This document shows, in pieces, positions 38,573-51,282 of a stretch of 64,000 nucleotides of DNA. The stretch lies in assembly GCA_013365325.1 (NCBI GenBank), contig JABVXV010000102.1, positions 124,001 to 188,000 on the forward strand. Direction: 5' to 3'. The notes under the pieces were generated by a model. It worked only from the letters and a program-made list of their open reading frames with translations, was not told the origin of the DNA and did not search any database. Numbering within the stretch: position 1 is the first letter of the stretch; the number at the start of each line of letters is the position of its first letter. The translations under genes and the position numbers were made by a program. This DNA is from Dipetalonema caudispina. Lineage: Eukaryota > Nematoda > Chromadorea > Rhabditida > Onchocercidae.

Positions 38573-40267
38573 TATGACATAAATATGGTACAAAATAAAA
38601 GAAATTTTGTTTCGATGATAAGTGTATTTAGCATCAATCCAAGCATTTTTACGAAGTGTTAGGAAGTTAATGTGTTAGAAGTGAGGAAAAAAAAGAACTG
38701 AATAGCTTATAAATTCTGAAATACCAAATATATCCTTATTGTTTACCTTTTCATTACTTTCGAAAAATTTTATATGTTTACTATTATTGCCATTTTGATC
38801 AAAATTTATATGTCATTTGATCTTTTCACAAAGAATTTTCGATGGAATTCTCATAAAATGATAATGAAAATATCTTTAAAATACGATGTTGGGTTCTAAT
38901 TAATTGAAGCGATAAGCAATTTCATCCATTCCTTTTCTAAACGTTTTTTGGTAAATAATAGAATTTTTTTTAATCAAATTTATCCTTATTTATCGTTTTA
39001 CCGTTAATTAGATGATTTTGACAATTTCTATGGAAGTTTACTTCAATACAGCAATTGCAAAATTTTTGAGTCGAAAACTGCAAAAATTTCGATATAAGCT
39101 TTTGCTAAAAACAATTTTTACCTGTTTTTTTTTTTGTTTGGTTGTCATTACTTTTTAATTTTTACATTGTTCATATATAAAATATAAAAAAAAAGATAAG
39201 AAAAAGAACTCCTTATTGTTTTTATATTTATTATTACAATCATTTGTTTTTCTGAATTTTGTTAATTTTTAAGTACTTCAGTACTTCAAGGAATTTGCTC
39301 CCATCTAACTTTACTCTATCACATGTCACATAGTATTATTTATAATTTATCTACTTGCTTTTCATTCTTCTATCATTTTGTCTTTAAGTATTGATATCAA
39401 AAGAAGGAAACTTTCAGTGAAAAAAAGAATAAAGTGAAAATATATTATTTCTACATTTCACAATCATCGGTTGTTATGCAAATTACAATGTAAAGTTAAA
39501 TAAATAAAACCTTAATATTTGAATGAATAAATATTTTTCTGATAATTTTTCATCATATTTTGAACGATGAAATTATTCTCGATATCTCATTTTTTTTTTT
39601 TTGAGAGTCGATATTTCATTAATTTTATAAAAAAAATTATTCCAAAGGCAGAATAATATCTAACATTTACATATTTTTTAATTTCTATCGGTAGTGAAAT
39701 TTTTATGATAACATTAATTTCAATTTAACTTTACTGGCACATCCCTTCATACTTCTAAATATGTTGCGAAATTGTAAATTTTTTACTACAATGTTAGGAG
39801 TGATTCATGTTGCCTCTCTGTGTTACCTTTAAAGAATGATACTACTTTGTTTTTTTCTCGTGATATCAGAAATATGTTTAGTTTTTTAGTGAATAATAAT
39901 ATATTGCTTCAAATAAAAATTTCAAATACATCATACTGATACAAAATCTCAATGATAATTCTGAATTTCATGTTGAAACTGAAGGTAACATTGAATTGAT
40001 TTCAACCTGCAAATTCTAAACTTCACTTCATCCTCTTCGTTTATTTGTTAAGAATTCCTATTTCATGTTCTGAATTTTTTAAATTTCGCCGTTTCTTTCA
40101 ACATTTCATGCAGACATTATTTTAACACCAAATCTTTGCGTTTAAAAAAATCAGTCATTTTGAAAATAATTAAAGAAAGAATTGACGATTAATTGCAAAA
40201 TAAATATGGAGAAGTGAAGTGATGGAGGGAAGAAACATCCGGTTATTCCGGAATGTATTGGTATCAT
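38573..40267. other. AT-rich stretch, no gene seen
   Basis: No exon with both coding content and splice sites was recognised. It may be an intron of either neighbouring partial gene. Confidence 0.45.
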
Positions 40268-40282
40268 ATTTTTTAGTAACAG

Positions 40283-40451
40283 AAAGTTTGATCAGTAACG
40301 CTTCAACTGTTTCTTTATCAGCTAGCAATGAAATTACTGCTTTCTCGCCGATGCAACGGCGGAGTCCAGTGCAAGAAAAACTTTCAACTGCACCTGCATT
40401 CAAACTTGCAAATTTTGCAATTCACCCATTTCTATCAATTCAGGCAAATAA
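40283..40451 (+). CDS. possible Ser-rich exon
   Basis: After TTTTTTAG the plus frame reads LISNASTVSLSASNEITAF, then SPMQRRSPVQEKLSTAPAF, up to about 40451. It is Ser/Thr/Pro-rich, similar in style to the Q/S-rich exon at 40943 on the same strand. No clean GT donor follows, so the 3' end is unsure. The minus strand is also open here (GLRRCIGEKAVISLLADKE), so the strand is not certain. Confidence 0.25.
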
Positions 40452-40942
40452 TTACTACTGACTAATTATGAAATCAAACAGTACAAAGCACCATTAAATT
40501 TCGGAAAATAGTTCAATAACCCATTTTGATATTTCAAAAAATTAGTGATGAATATTTTAGTGGTAACAATAATAAATGATATGTCAGAAATAGTGTCGGG
40601 TTTGGAAAGTATTTCAACCAAACAGTAAAACATTTTCAGAAAATAGAATAATTCAATTCAGGTGAAAAAGAGATCAACGAGCATCCAAAATTTTTACGCA
40701 AATCCAGAAATTGGGGCGATAAAATGAATTAATATTCTCGAATTCGTAAATCCGGGAAAGGATTGAAGGCTGAGAATTACATTCATCCATTAAGTATCGT
40801 CTGCGGCAATGTCTCATCCCAAAATAGATATCAACCTTAATTACTTGCCTTGTGACTAATGAGTTGATTGTTACTGGCAAGATAAGTAATGAAGTTTGCA
40901 CAATTTTATTAGCATCAAATAATGTTGAATGTGCTCAATTCA

Positions 40943-41322
40943 GATCCATCATAAATCTCAAACTACCAATCAACAATCTTCATCATCATTATCAGATCAA
41001 CAACAGCAACCACAACTACAAACATTCTTTCGTCACTTACAACTTGGGTCCGGAAAAAATCCAATATCTATTGTGGAAGATTTAAAACCTACTATATTAA
41101 CTACAATTCCACATGAATTTGCATCTTCTGCTCAAAGGGATCATCTGAAGCAGCAACATGAGCAAAATCTCATCAACTACAACAAACAATATCTATGCGA
41201 ATGCAATATCACGTGGCACTATCGAACTTTACCCCAACAAATGCGCCAACACAATCAACTAAAACTGTTTCAGTGGATCGAATTTCATCAATTCCGTTAT
41301 TGCCAAACAAATCATACAAAGT
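40943..41322 (+). CDS. Gln/Ser-rich exon with an apparent one-base frameshift
   Basis: Acceptor CTCAATTCAG ends at 40942. The frame reads HHKSQTTNQQSSSSLSDQQQ, then PISIVEDLKPTILTTIPHEF and AQRDHLKQQHEQ. At about 41163-41168 coding character moves to another frame: SHQLQQTISMRMQYHVALS, then PTNAPTQSTKTVSVDRIS, ending at a GTAAAT donor at 41323. One extra A in the short A run there would join the two. The original frame stays open but turns Trp/Cys/Tyr-rich and lacks a donor. Low-complexity Q/S content suggests a transcriptional or RNA regulator, but no family is recognised. It may be a pseudogene or an assembly error. Confidence 0.4.
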
Positions 41323-42630
41323 AAATGGACAACAGAAATGTTCACATCTATCGCAACATCATAATATCGTCAAAACTCGAAAGCGTTTTAAGTTCAAAAG
41401 TATGAGAATTTTCATAAAAATTGAGGCACAAGTTTTGGTACCATGGAAGCCTTTATCGCATAACTGTACCTTAGTTAACCTATCCTCACATAATATCTCT
41501 TTCATATTCGATGTTAATCTATAATACAATGAAAAGAATCGTTCAAACTCAGTTCCTTCAATGAATAGTTTGTCGGAAAGACATCTATAAATAACCATTA
41601 TATTTTTATAGCAACTACAAAGCCTACTGCATCATGCAAGGAAATAAGTGGTTGGTACTTGTCCACGAAGTTTTGCTATTGGCAGTGTTACTTATGTTGC
41701 ATCAAATAATATCAGAAATAATATGGTATTCATTGTGTTCTAATCCGAACTACCATCGATTATTAAATAATTTTCTGAAGTTAATTTCAACAATTTCAAT
41801 TCAAAGAAATCAGTATTTACTACTAATTTGTTTAAGCTTATTCTTGATGCGCAACTAAATTTTAATTTTTAGATGCATCGCGATGGTTCATTGTCATTAG
41901 AGCATTATAATTGGACAAAATTAGCGCTTTTTATACACGCTCCAAAAATTTTGAAAATATTTACAAAATCTCACTTACTGCATGTTGTCGCATCAAAATT
42001 GAATACGATAAATAAAAATTTCATTCAAAACTTGCTTCTTTCATTCGAAATTTATTGACGACAATTTTAATAAACTGCATCGGAATGATGAGTATATATA
42101 GCTCGCAGTGAAACAAAAAATTAAATGATAGAAATAGGTTGAGAATTTATGAATAGGGAGAGCTAAACCACTGTATGGTAAAGGAAAATTATGCCCGGAT
42201 CCTATTTGATTCTCATAAAATTCAAACAGGCTTTAGAATCATCATTCATTTTGGACAGAAGAAAATGAAATTCTATTTCCTCTCAAAATTGATTTTCCCT
42301 ACTTCACAAGATAAATCGTTAATTCGTATCCTATTTTTTTTCTTCAACAACAAAAAAAAAAAAAAAAAAAAAAAAGATCCCTTCTATCTGATGTACACAG
42401 CAAATAACTCTTTTCAGGTTTTCTTTTTTCTTTATCATTTTCTGTTTTTTCTCCGAATTATCTAGATGATCTAATACTTCAGTATCATCTCAGATAAATG
42501 GAGTACAAAAAATCTTACAGCAAATATTTAGCATTACCATATTATTATTTTCAAAATTTCTATGAGAAACCTCATGATGATATTTCTGCTGACAAAATCG
42601 ATGGTGGTGACGATGATATGTTACATGGGT
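41323..42630. other. no confident gene
   Basis: Several open stretches of 60-96 codons lack splice or start support, and one runs through a poly-A tract at 42352-42375. It may include further exons of the 40.9-kb gene, which I could not place. Confidence 0.4.
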
Positions 42631-44383
42631 TTATGTTCTACGGCCAGCAGCATATTCCTTAAGGACATGTTCGAATAAATCCATACAATTGCCATTAAAT
42701 TTTACATTCGGTAAGTTAGGAATGTTATTTTCACGACAAATTCTTAGGAATATTCTTTTTGCAACATAGATGCAATATGAACAATCATCGTCGAAACAAT
42801 GAAGGTTACATCGTTTTCTGGCGCATGAATTGATATGAAGAGCATCTTCTAGGAAACATTGCTCCAAACAAGTTTCAATTTTGGGACATACCATTCCTAC
42901 AAATAGAGTAAAAAGTGGTAGAGTGTATAGACTTTATTATATGAATTTGATGAAATTTAAGCGATGATTAAATTCTAATAAAATTTAATTTCTTAAAAAT
43001 GAATAAACATTGAAAAAATTTTCCTGTTGTTGTAAGAGAATCCTCATCATCTATTGCTGTACTTTTTCTACGTCGTTCTTCGAAAATCAATGTTTTCTCT
43101 CTAATTCTTCTTACTGTTTTCGCATTAATAAAAAAATTTTCCTGAATTCTATACTTTTGAGATACTGTAAGTTTTCCGATTTCTTCTCATACATACAAAA
43201 TATTTAAAGGTAATGAAGATAGTATTCTTGAACAGATGGAATTGACAGAGTTAGATTACTATCTTTTGAATATATTAAATTTAATGCAAACTTAAAATGG
43301 CTTGAAACAAATGTTTGATAGTTATCATTATATGATCTAAAATGACCTCAAAGAGACAGATGACATCATATGAATATTCTTATTCGGGTTAACCTTTCGC
43401 TAACTCAATTAATATAATTGATAAACCTAATAAATTTTACAGTTGGCTTTTCTTAAATCAAAGAACTGAAATATATTGAAGATTGTTTTTATTTAAAACC
43501 ACTTGCAGAAATAAAATTTAGTGAGAAATGTTTGAAAGCGAATTATTAGCGCAAACAATCTTTTTAGTAAGAAAATTAATAACAAAATAGCTTGAAAATT
43601 AGAAAAGCATTAGGCATTTATGTGATGACAAAGAATGTGTCAAAAAATTAAACTATGCTCAGTGATCAGACGAATAAGAACAAAAATCAGCAACATTGTC
43701 AAATCGATGAAGTTAATGATGGCATTATCGATATTGGTATTGCTTGGAAGTTAAGGAATAATTTCCAGTTAAATGACAACTATTTGAGAAATTTTGAAAT
43801 GTGTTTTATGTTAAAATGTTACTTGTTTTAACACCGGAGGTAACTTTAGATAATTGATCCAAGGCATAGTTGCACTGCTCGCATGCGCTGCACGCATCAC
43901 GACATTTTGTTGCAATGCAAACAAAACTGAATTGATCAACCATCGCAGAGAACATACCAACCGCACTCATTGTGTGCAATGCCTCTTCGGTTTTCTCTGA
44001 AACCCATAGATGTATAAGGAAATGCAATATTTGTAAGTTATAGAAGTGCATTCATTATCTTCATACATTCATTGTGACTTGCATCATGCATAGTGTAGGA
44101 TCACTTTCGGTTTATTTTACCTAAATTTAATTCACTGATTGATTCAATATTACATCATCTATTCAACATTTTTCAGTTACTTCCATTTCTGAACTCTCAA
44201 ATATTCATCTAATTAGTTCAATAATTTTTTTTTTCTTCTTTAAAAAGGATAACCTGGAGAGAAGCATCTTTTGATAGTACAACGAATAAGCTTTCCACAA
44301 GAACTGGCGTCACCTGACGAAAAATGTATAACGCCCCATAGTATGATCGAAAACGCTAGTTTTAGCATACCGAAAATATTCAT
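42631..44383 (-). CDS. secreted cysteine-rich protein, three exons
   Basis: Exons: 44383-44254 (signal peptide MNIFGMLKLAFSIILWGVI, then CGKLIRCTIKRC), 43996-43823 (FVCIATKCRDACSACEQC) and 42896-42631 (CPKIETCLEQCFLED, CARKRCNLHCFDDDCSYC, NGNCMDLFEHVLKEYAAGR, stop TAA). Both junctions are phase 1 and match. The product is 189 residues, with about 20 cysteines in repeated CxxxC/CxxC spacing: three or more helical disulfide modules after the signal peptide. I do not recognise a named family; the form is that of lineage-specific nematode secreted proteins. Its 5' flank carries the repeat structure at 44454-44702. Confidence 0.75.
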
Positions 44384-44453
44384 TGTTTACTCACAGAAGC
44401 GAAAAATAATTAAAAATTTGTTAGTTACAGTTCCATTTTTGACTAAATTCCAA

Positions 44454-44702
44454 TTTAATTGACGAATTTAATATTTAATTTTTAATTTGTTTTCAATATT
44501 TGCAAAAAAATTACCGAACATATGTAGAGGCAAATCGTTTAGGTCTTTCGTACCTCCGAACCCTATTATTGGCACTTGCCTGAAAGACCTTAAATTTAAT
44601 TATGTTTAAATCAAACATCTTTTCTTTTTTTAATTGACGAATTTAATACTTAATTTTTAATTTGTTTTTAATATTTGCAATAAAATTATCGAACATATGT
44701 AG
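44454..44702. repeat. 74-bp direct repeat flanking nested inverted repeats
   Basis: Copies at 44454-44527 and 44629-44702 differ at only about five positions and end ACATATGTAG. The 101 bp between them contain AGGCAA (44528) pairing with TTGCCT (44576), and AGGTCTTTC (44541) pairing with GAAAGACCT (44582), in interleaved order A-B-A'-B'. It lies 70-320 bp upstream of the secreted cysteine-rich gene's start codon. It may be a decayed insertion, a tandem duplication or a regulatory element. Confidence 0.7.
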
Positions 44703-47700
44703 CACGCTTTAAATTTTAATATCAAGACTGTTGAAAAATTAATATGAAGGCAATTCACTGACAATTTCATTACTTTCTACATGTAATTTTGATTTGTACA
44801 ATTTTCTGGTCGTCAGTAAATTGATATATTTTTATTTCATATTTCCATTTTTTTTTCCTTCACTGTCTAATTTTAAATTGAAAATTCTGATAAATTTATT
44901 TCAGGATGATAGTTTCAGGTTTTAAATTTCATCCCTTCACATGACTCAGTAATCTATAGTTCATGGAATATTGATAATATAAATAGGAAAATTTAATTGA
45001 AGTCAAAAAAGATTATTACATTAACATAGCACTGATTCAATTGAAATTCATATCATAACTTAAAGTTCCAAAAAAAAGAGGTTGAACTTTTGAAAATTGT
45101 ATATTAAAATGAACAGAACAATTTAAAAACACTCGAAATTCTCACTTACACTATTTCATTTGTTTTTAGTTACAAAAATGTCATCCATTAGTCAAAGATT
45201 ACTGTAATCTATGATATCAAAATTAGAATGAATGATTTTTCATCTTACACGATCTTTTAGAAGTGGGAGTTTTTTGAACACGTGGTGTCTTGAAAGAAAA
45301 AAAAAAAAAAAAGCGGAAAAGTATTTCGATTTTATCAACTCTCATTTTTTTTAATTGGTCACTTTTCTGATTCATTGCATTATTAATCATTAAACGATAT
45401 TTAGCGAAACAAAGCATTAAAATTATGATTAGATTTATCGCATTTTAAATTAATATGCATTAAAAGCTGTTATAGAAGATACGAAAAGAAAAAAGAGTTT
45501 AATGCTATAGAACTTAAGCTGTTGTCCATGAAATTCTGCGCCTTTATTATAATGTTTGATTGGAGCAAAAATGTCGCTTGAATAAAAATTCCAGAAATAA
45601 CTGATTAAAATAGAAACATAGGCACTAAAAATGCAATAACTGACAGAAATTCAAATTCAATTTCAATATCTATATTGTTTTTTTAAGCCAAAAGAAAACA
45701 ATTTTTGCTAAATCTTAAATAAATGGTGACCAAATCTTCCAAAAGTTTTAAAAAAAACGGTGATATTGAAGTGTATGAGGACAAAATTGCGAACTGATCG
45801 TTAAAAAAGAGTAAGAAATTATTCTCTACTGAAATAACTTCTAAATAGGTTCAGTAATAAGGAAGTACCAATATGTAACAAATCAATATATGACATTAAT
45901 TTAATATTCCTCGTAGTGAATTCACAAAGTCATCAATTAAATGAGAGTAACAGAATTCAAGAAAAAAAAAATTAGATGTAGTTCAAAAGGTGTGGCATCG
46001 AGAACGATGATGATGATGGTGATGATGATGACGGTAATGTAAATAGAAATATTTTCCTGATTTTTTGGAAATAAGAAACAACAAAGAGTGTTTGAGAATT
46101 GCTTATATAAAATTTGTTGATATTATGATGATAATGTTGTTGGTAATGATACAAATTAACATATTTATGTTAGTAGTAATGATGACAACAATGCTGTTTA
46201 GAAAAGGTAAGAGCAAAGGACGATGAAGACATGTTCTGTTGGCATTTCAAAGAGAGTAATTGGCGTAACAGCTTTAAAATGTTTGTTAGTTTCAACCTCG
46301 AAATTAAAACATGATTTTTCAGCGAACGACGCAACATGTAACCCATAAGTACTTTCACATGAAAATTTTACAACACAAAAAGACTTCATGTAGTCATTAG
46401 GATTGGTTCCGAATTATTCAATAGCAAATGTTTGAATTATCTACTGAAACAAAAGTTCTACAAAAGTACGAAAGTAAGAAGAGAAGATTGATTACATCGT
46501 CGTCGTCCAGTCCATATCAGCAAGAAGTTTTGTTTGAAAAGTTATTTCTTTCTCTTAACACTTATCATATACTTTGTTTGTCACCAAATGATGTTTATTT
46601 CGTAGTTTTAAAAATTATTCACTTTCATGAAAGCTCACAATTTATTGAAACAAATTTTTCGTCCATTTCACTTTCGTAGTTTAAATATTGGACACATTTT
46701 TTCAAAGCTATTCTTTAAAATGTATTTATAAACAGAGTTGTAATTATGATTTAATTTCAAAACAATTCATTCAGCCAAATAAAGATTCAGTGCAGAAAAA
46801 TTTGCATGGATAAAATATGAATTGCTGAAGTAGCCAAGCATCACTAGCTATGTTAGGATAAGGTTCCATATACCGCATAGTCGGAAAAATCTGATGCAAA
46901 TCAATTTTTTTACTCTCTCATTATCTCACCTTCTCCAAATGAGCGCTATTGTTTATTCATTTTAACTTGCTCCATCTTCAAATCATCATAATGTTTCAAT
47001 TATTTGCTTTGACGAGGAGTTGATTTTCAAATGATTTGCGCTGATGTTTCATGTGTTGCTCCATTCTAGTCAACATTTCCGCCTGTTTCTCTTACAGATA
47101 TCAAGTTTTGCTATCATAAATGGTGAATGGAAGGTTGAAAGATTGGAGCAAAATTTAAAATTGAAATATATGATTGCGTCTTCTTTGTTATGGTACGACA
47201 TTTCTCGATAAGGAACTTTTCTTTAGATTGCTTCAAATGAAATTATGTCTTACGCTTACTTCCAAGTAAGCATATTTATTGAAAACTTTTACTTTTTTCC
47301 TTAGAATAATTGAGAAACGATGAAAATTCTCGTTTAAAGGACAATTTGACATCACTTCTCATTTCAACTTCTTTCAACAGACTTAATAACTTGAAGCTTT
47401 TCATGATGAAGTATACATTATCTACAAAGTGAGAATGAAATACGATCTTACCTTTGAGTTTTGCAATTTAACCTCTAAATTCTTTTACGAATTATTTCAT
47501 ATAGATGTTTTGTTCTATCCAAATCTGAAACAATATTGAATGCAAAAATGAAACAGAAATTTCCCTCTTTATTTGAACAGCTAAATAAAAGTAATAAGTG
47601 TGTCAATGTTGTTATAATCTATGGTTAAAAATATCTGTTAGTAAATGATCATCATAATTTTAGTGATTCAGCACCTTCCCATCAATAATTTCTTAATAGA

Positions 47701-49790
47701 TCTAAATATTTTCAAAGTTTCTCTTCCCTTATCCTCTATTCACTTTTCATTTGAATTATTTGAAGTTAGTTTAATCTTGCAATATATTCGAGTAGCCATC
47801 TGTCACTTATACTCTTGAACGGTAATAAAAAATAATTCGCAGTATGTGTTGTTTGTCAACAAATGCGAAACTAACTTCATATTTCCTTACTTTATTCTAT
47901 TTCTTTTGGATTTGTTGCTGTTAGATAAGTTATGGAAGATCTCTTTTAACATTATTAAATATTTGTGTCAACATTTTTTTAACTCGTTAGTAATTATCTG
48001 ACCTCTCTACATCTTCTATTCATTAGATTCTTCTTTTCACGTCATTGACGTAAGACAGAAATTTTTCCGTTAGAAATGAACATATTTCAGCTGGTCAAAA
48101 ATATATGAAGATAAAAGGTAAGATTAAAAGCTTCAGCTATTTTCCCACTATCTTAATGGACATTAATTGTAATTGAAATTATTAAAGAAGAGAAATATTC
48201 TGTAGCTTACAACAACAATAGCTTGGAGTAATGAATGCATTCCCATTGTTATTACATCCTATCTGCGTATGAATTTCTTCAACAGGAAAATTTAGAAATT
48301 TATTAAACCGCGAATTCTGATGAAAAAAAGAAGTAAAATACATGATTGAGGTGGTTAAAGATATATGAAGGCAAAAAATTTGGCTTGATAAGCTTTGGTG
48401 ATTAAAGGTCAAATTAACAAGTCACATCTCTTTCAAGTCTGAAAAATGAATGATCAAAATATTTTGAAAAAATGTATGATTTTCATTTGAAATACTTTCT
48501 TACTTTCATCTGAATTTGCTTTATCAGATTAGCGCTTTTGATTTGGAAATCCCCTAATTATTATTGTTTGATAAAGAATGATTCATGATTATGGAATAAA
48601 TATAAAAAGCATTACGTTCAAATATTATCACAGATGAAAATTAGGATTCATTAAATTAACAAAATAATAAAACGGAAGAAAAGAGATTAGTGATTTCAAA
48701 GACTTCATCTTGAAGGATTGCAAATTTAGCTATAATTCTGAATTTATTAGCATTTGACTCCAATTTATAATATATAACTAATTTTATGAAACTCTTATAT
48801 AAACAAATAAAATGAATAAACGATCAACCCCAGCAAAAATCAACGATTTTACTGTTCAAAATTATTTTAACTAATCTTATCTCCCAAAAACTATTTTGAC
48901 AGATTTGGGAAAAATTAAAAGCAAAAATTCATTTAGAAAAATGTTGGTTGTATTGAAACTGATATGAAATAATCACAGAACATCAAGAAAAAGGCATCTT
49001 GAGCAAATTACAATATTTGAACTTCGATAACATAGTGATAAGCGATTTCAAATCAATCCATCTACTATTACAATCAAATAAATGATCGAAATTGATATAA
49101 CGCTTATCGAACTCCTTGTACTTATCGATCCTGAAATGAATGCTAATTGTAGCCATCATTTTAAACAATTCTAAAGAAATACTGAAACATAGTTAATAGT
49201 CCACTGGAAACTACTTTAAAGCATTGATTGTAATTTACTTAACTTGCAGAATGATAGTATTGATAAGATAATTAGGAAATGATATATTTCTATTTCATAA
49301 AACGTGCACGTGAAAATAGGAAATACAATTACTAAATTGTTTTTCGGTAAAAAGTTGTAAAATGAATTCAAAAGTTTGACTAATATCATCTGATTATCTT
49401 TATCTATCACACTCCTAATTAAACTTTAAATTACCTAAAACTTATCATGTTATAAAACGAACATTCCAGAATGTTTTATTCCTGTGATGTATAAAGATAA
49501 TATTACTGTTTGCCAAGTTTGAAATATTTCACACATTAATTGCTGCTAATAATAACTTATTTAGGTATTCCACCCTAATAAATAAACCCTACAACTAATA
49601 ATATGAATAGTATTATCAAAAATAATCCATGCAAAGCCTAATGTATGAAGTATTTCATCATTCAATATTCTGTGAATTTTAGGATTAAATTAAAGTATAC
49701 TGGATGGAAATATTGACATGGATAGAAAAAAGGCCTTGTTCTATGGATTAGATAAGAGAAGAATTGATACTTCGAAAGCTAAGAGGCTAT
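44703..49790. other. gene-poor AT-rich region
   Basis: No multi-exon gene was recognised. Two open stretches look somewhat coding: minus 46389-46198, starting MKSFCVVKFSCESTYG, and plus 46428-46679, starting MFELSTETKVLQKYESKK. Neither has splice or family support. A GATGATGGT microsatellite is at about 46006-46034. Confidence 0.45.
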
Positions 49791-50968
49791 TTACTGCCCA
49801 CTGACCAAGCACTGTTTATCACAGAATAATGAAATATTAATCTGCTGGACATGATCTGATAAATCAGGAGGGTCAGGGGAAATTTCTAAAAGTTCGTTTA
49901 GATCTGTCATGAAAAGAAACTGGTTAAAATTTTTGTAAAATATTACTTGAAAACTATCAAAATTATCAAAATCTGACATGAAATTATGAGTAATCATTTC
50001 GCTATTACTTCAACAAAAATTTTGTCAAGTTTTTTTACTGCAAAAAAAGGTTTTCAGTCTGCTGACTTCAATAAATTGGATTGGAGGAAGGTCAGTGAAA
50101 TGATCAATAGCATTAATTAAATATAAAATCGACTACCAGCTTTTTGCCTTTGTGAGTAAAATTTCTTCGGACCATGCTGAATCCATATTTCCGAATTTCG
50201 ATTGCATTGATCACCATTACACAAGCAGTAGTGACCGTCTAAGTGAAAGTTACCACCTCGGCCACGTAATGTGATAGGCCGATCGAAACATCGTACCTCA
50301 CCGTCGAAAAGTCCAACTGAACAGCCTTGTGCCATTGCTGTGAATCAAAAAGATTTTCAAAGTATTCAATCGAATATATGCTTAGAAACTAACTTTAACA
50401 CAATGAACAAACGTTTATTGATAAATTACTGAACTTTCTAAACTTTCAGCAAAATAAATTCAAACAATTAGTTTGGCCATTTCCAATTTTAAACTCGTAT
50501 CATCAAAAATGTATAGTCGGTGGGTCACAGATTAGAACGGTCGTTTTTTAGATCATTAATTCACGGTGTCAGATGTTAAACAATTTCATTTATTGTAAAA
50601 AAGTGTCTTTTATGAAAATTTCGGGTATTTGTGCTTCCGCTTGCACTTCTTTATTTTGAAAAAACTGTTATCACTTTCCGCACTACGACAGGGTGTTTAA
50701 AATTGCACTCGTAGAATAACGTATTATCAGTGATATTTTAAAAAATAAATTGATTAAACAGTAATGTACCGAAAAGTTGTCTTGTTCCATCTGCCTTATT
50801 GTTTCCGCTAATTTGAAAAATATAGCATAAACCATTACAAGTTAAATTTTGTGGACTTTCGCAAGGATGATCATCGATCAGTTTGCCAGTATGAGAATTC
50901 ATTACTCGATAATTCATGAATTTATTCCAATGCTGTAATATTTTATCACTAATAATGCTGTAAGACAT
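49791..50968 (-). CDS. Ly6/three-finger-like secreted or GPI-type protein (5' end missing)
   Basis: Three exons with matching phase-1 junctions: 50968-50770, 50337-50137 and 49903-49791 (stop TAA). The core has PCESPQNLTCNGLCY, MAQGCSVGLFDGEVRC and, at its end, HYCLCNGDQCN. The closing C-x-C-(N/x)-x-x-x-CN signature and cysteine spacing resemble Ly6/uPAR/snake-toxin-like folds, which are common as nematode secreted or surface proteins. The structural resemblance is to the fold and does not imply a toxin. The in-frame ATG at 50968 lacks a signal peptide, and an upstream Cys (STCLKYR) is in frame, so a 5' exon is probably missing. The tail NELLEISPDPPDLSDHV is acidic, with no obvious GPI signal. 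Confidence 0.6.
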
Positions 50969-51025
50969 TACACGATATTTGAGACAAGTGCTTGATTTCA
51001 AGAAATGGATTTTTAAATTTGCAAA

Positions 51026-51241
51026 ATGTTTTCAAAAATAACTTTTAAAATTATATTAAATTTTACAGTGATAGCATGCGTTGTAGCACAGGACATGCAA
51101 GTGATGGAAGCAGAAATGAAAATTGAAAAGAATGATAATAGCCAAATAGAAATCAATGCCAATATTATTGCGTTCATTCCCACAAATGTAAATTCTGAAA
51201 TAGAATATTGCCTTTTCTACAATGTGCATAATTCTAAATGA
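51026..51241 (+). CDS. small predicted secreted protein, 71 residues
   Basis: ATG at 51026 opens a single-exon frame to TGA at 51239-51241. Residues 1-21 form a good signal peptide (KIILNFTVIACVVAQ). The mature part begins DMQVMEAEMKIEKNDNSQ and ends IEYCLFYNVHNSK, with one cysteine. It is divergent from the Ly6-like gene, starting about 60 bp beyond that gene's visible 5' end. A spliced longer form is possible. No family is recognised. Confidence 0.4.
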   Translation: MFSKITFKIILNFTVIACVVAQDMQVMEAEMKIEKNDNSQIEINANIIAFIPTNVNSEIEYCLFYNVHNSK

Positions 51242-51282
51242 TCCATTTTATCGCATCCGTGCAAGTTCACGTAGCTCTTTAA

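Noticed and set aside
40170..40403. Minus-strand frame GLRRCIGEKAVISLLADKE as a gene
   Set aside because: It overlaps a plus-strand Ser-rich frame of better match to its neighbour exon, and has no good donor. The strand cannot be settled, so the minus reading was not listed.
46198..46389. 63-codon minus-strand frame MKSFCVVKFSCESTYG
   Set aside because: Composition is fair, but there is no splice site, start context or neighbour exon. It was left as a remark on the gene-poor region.
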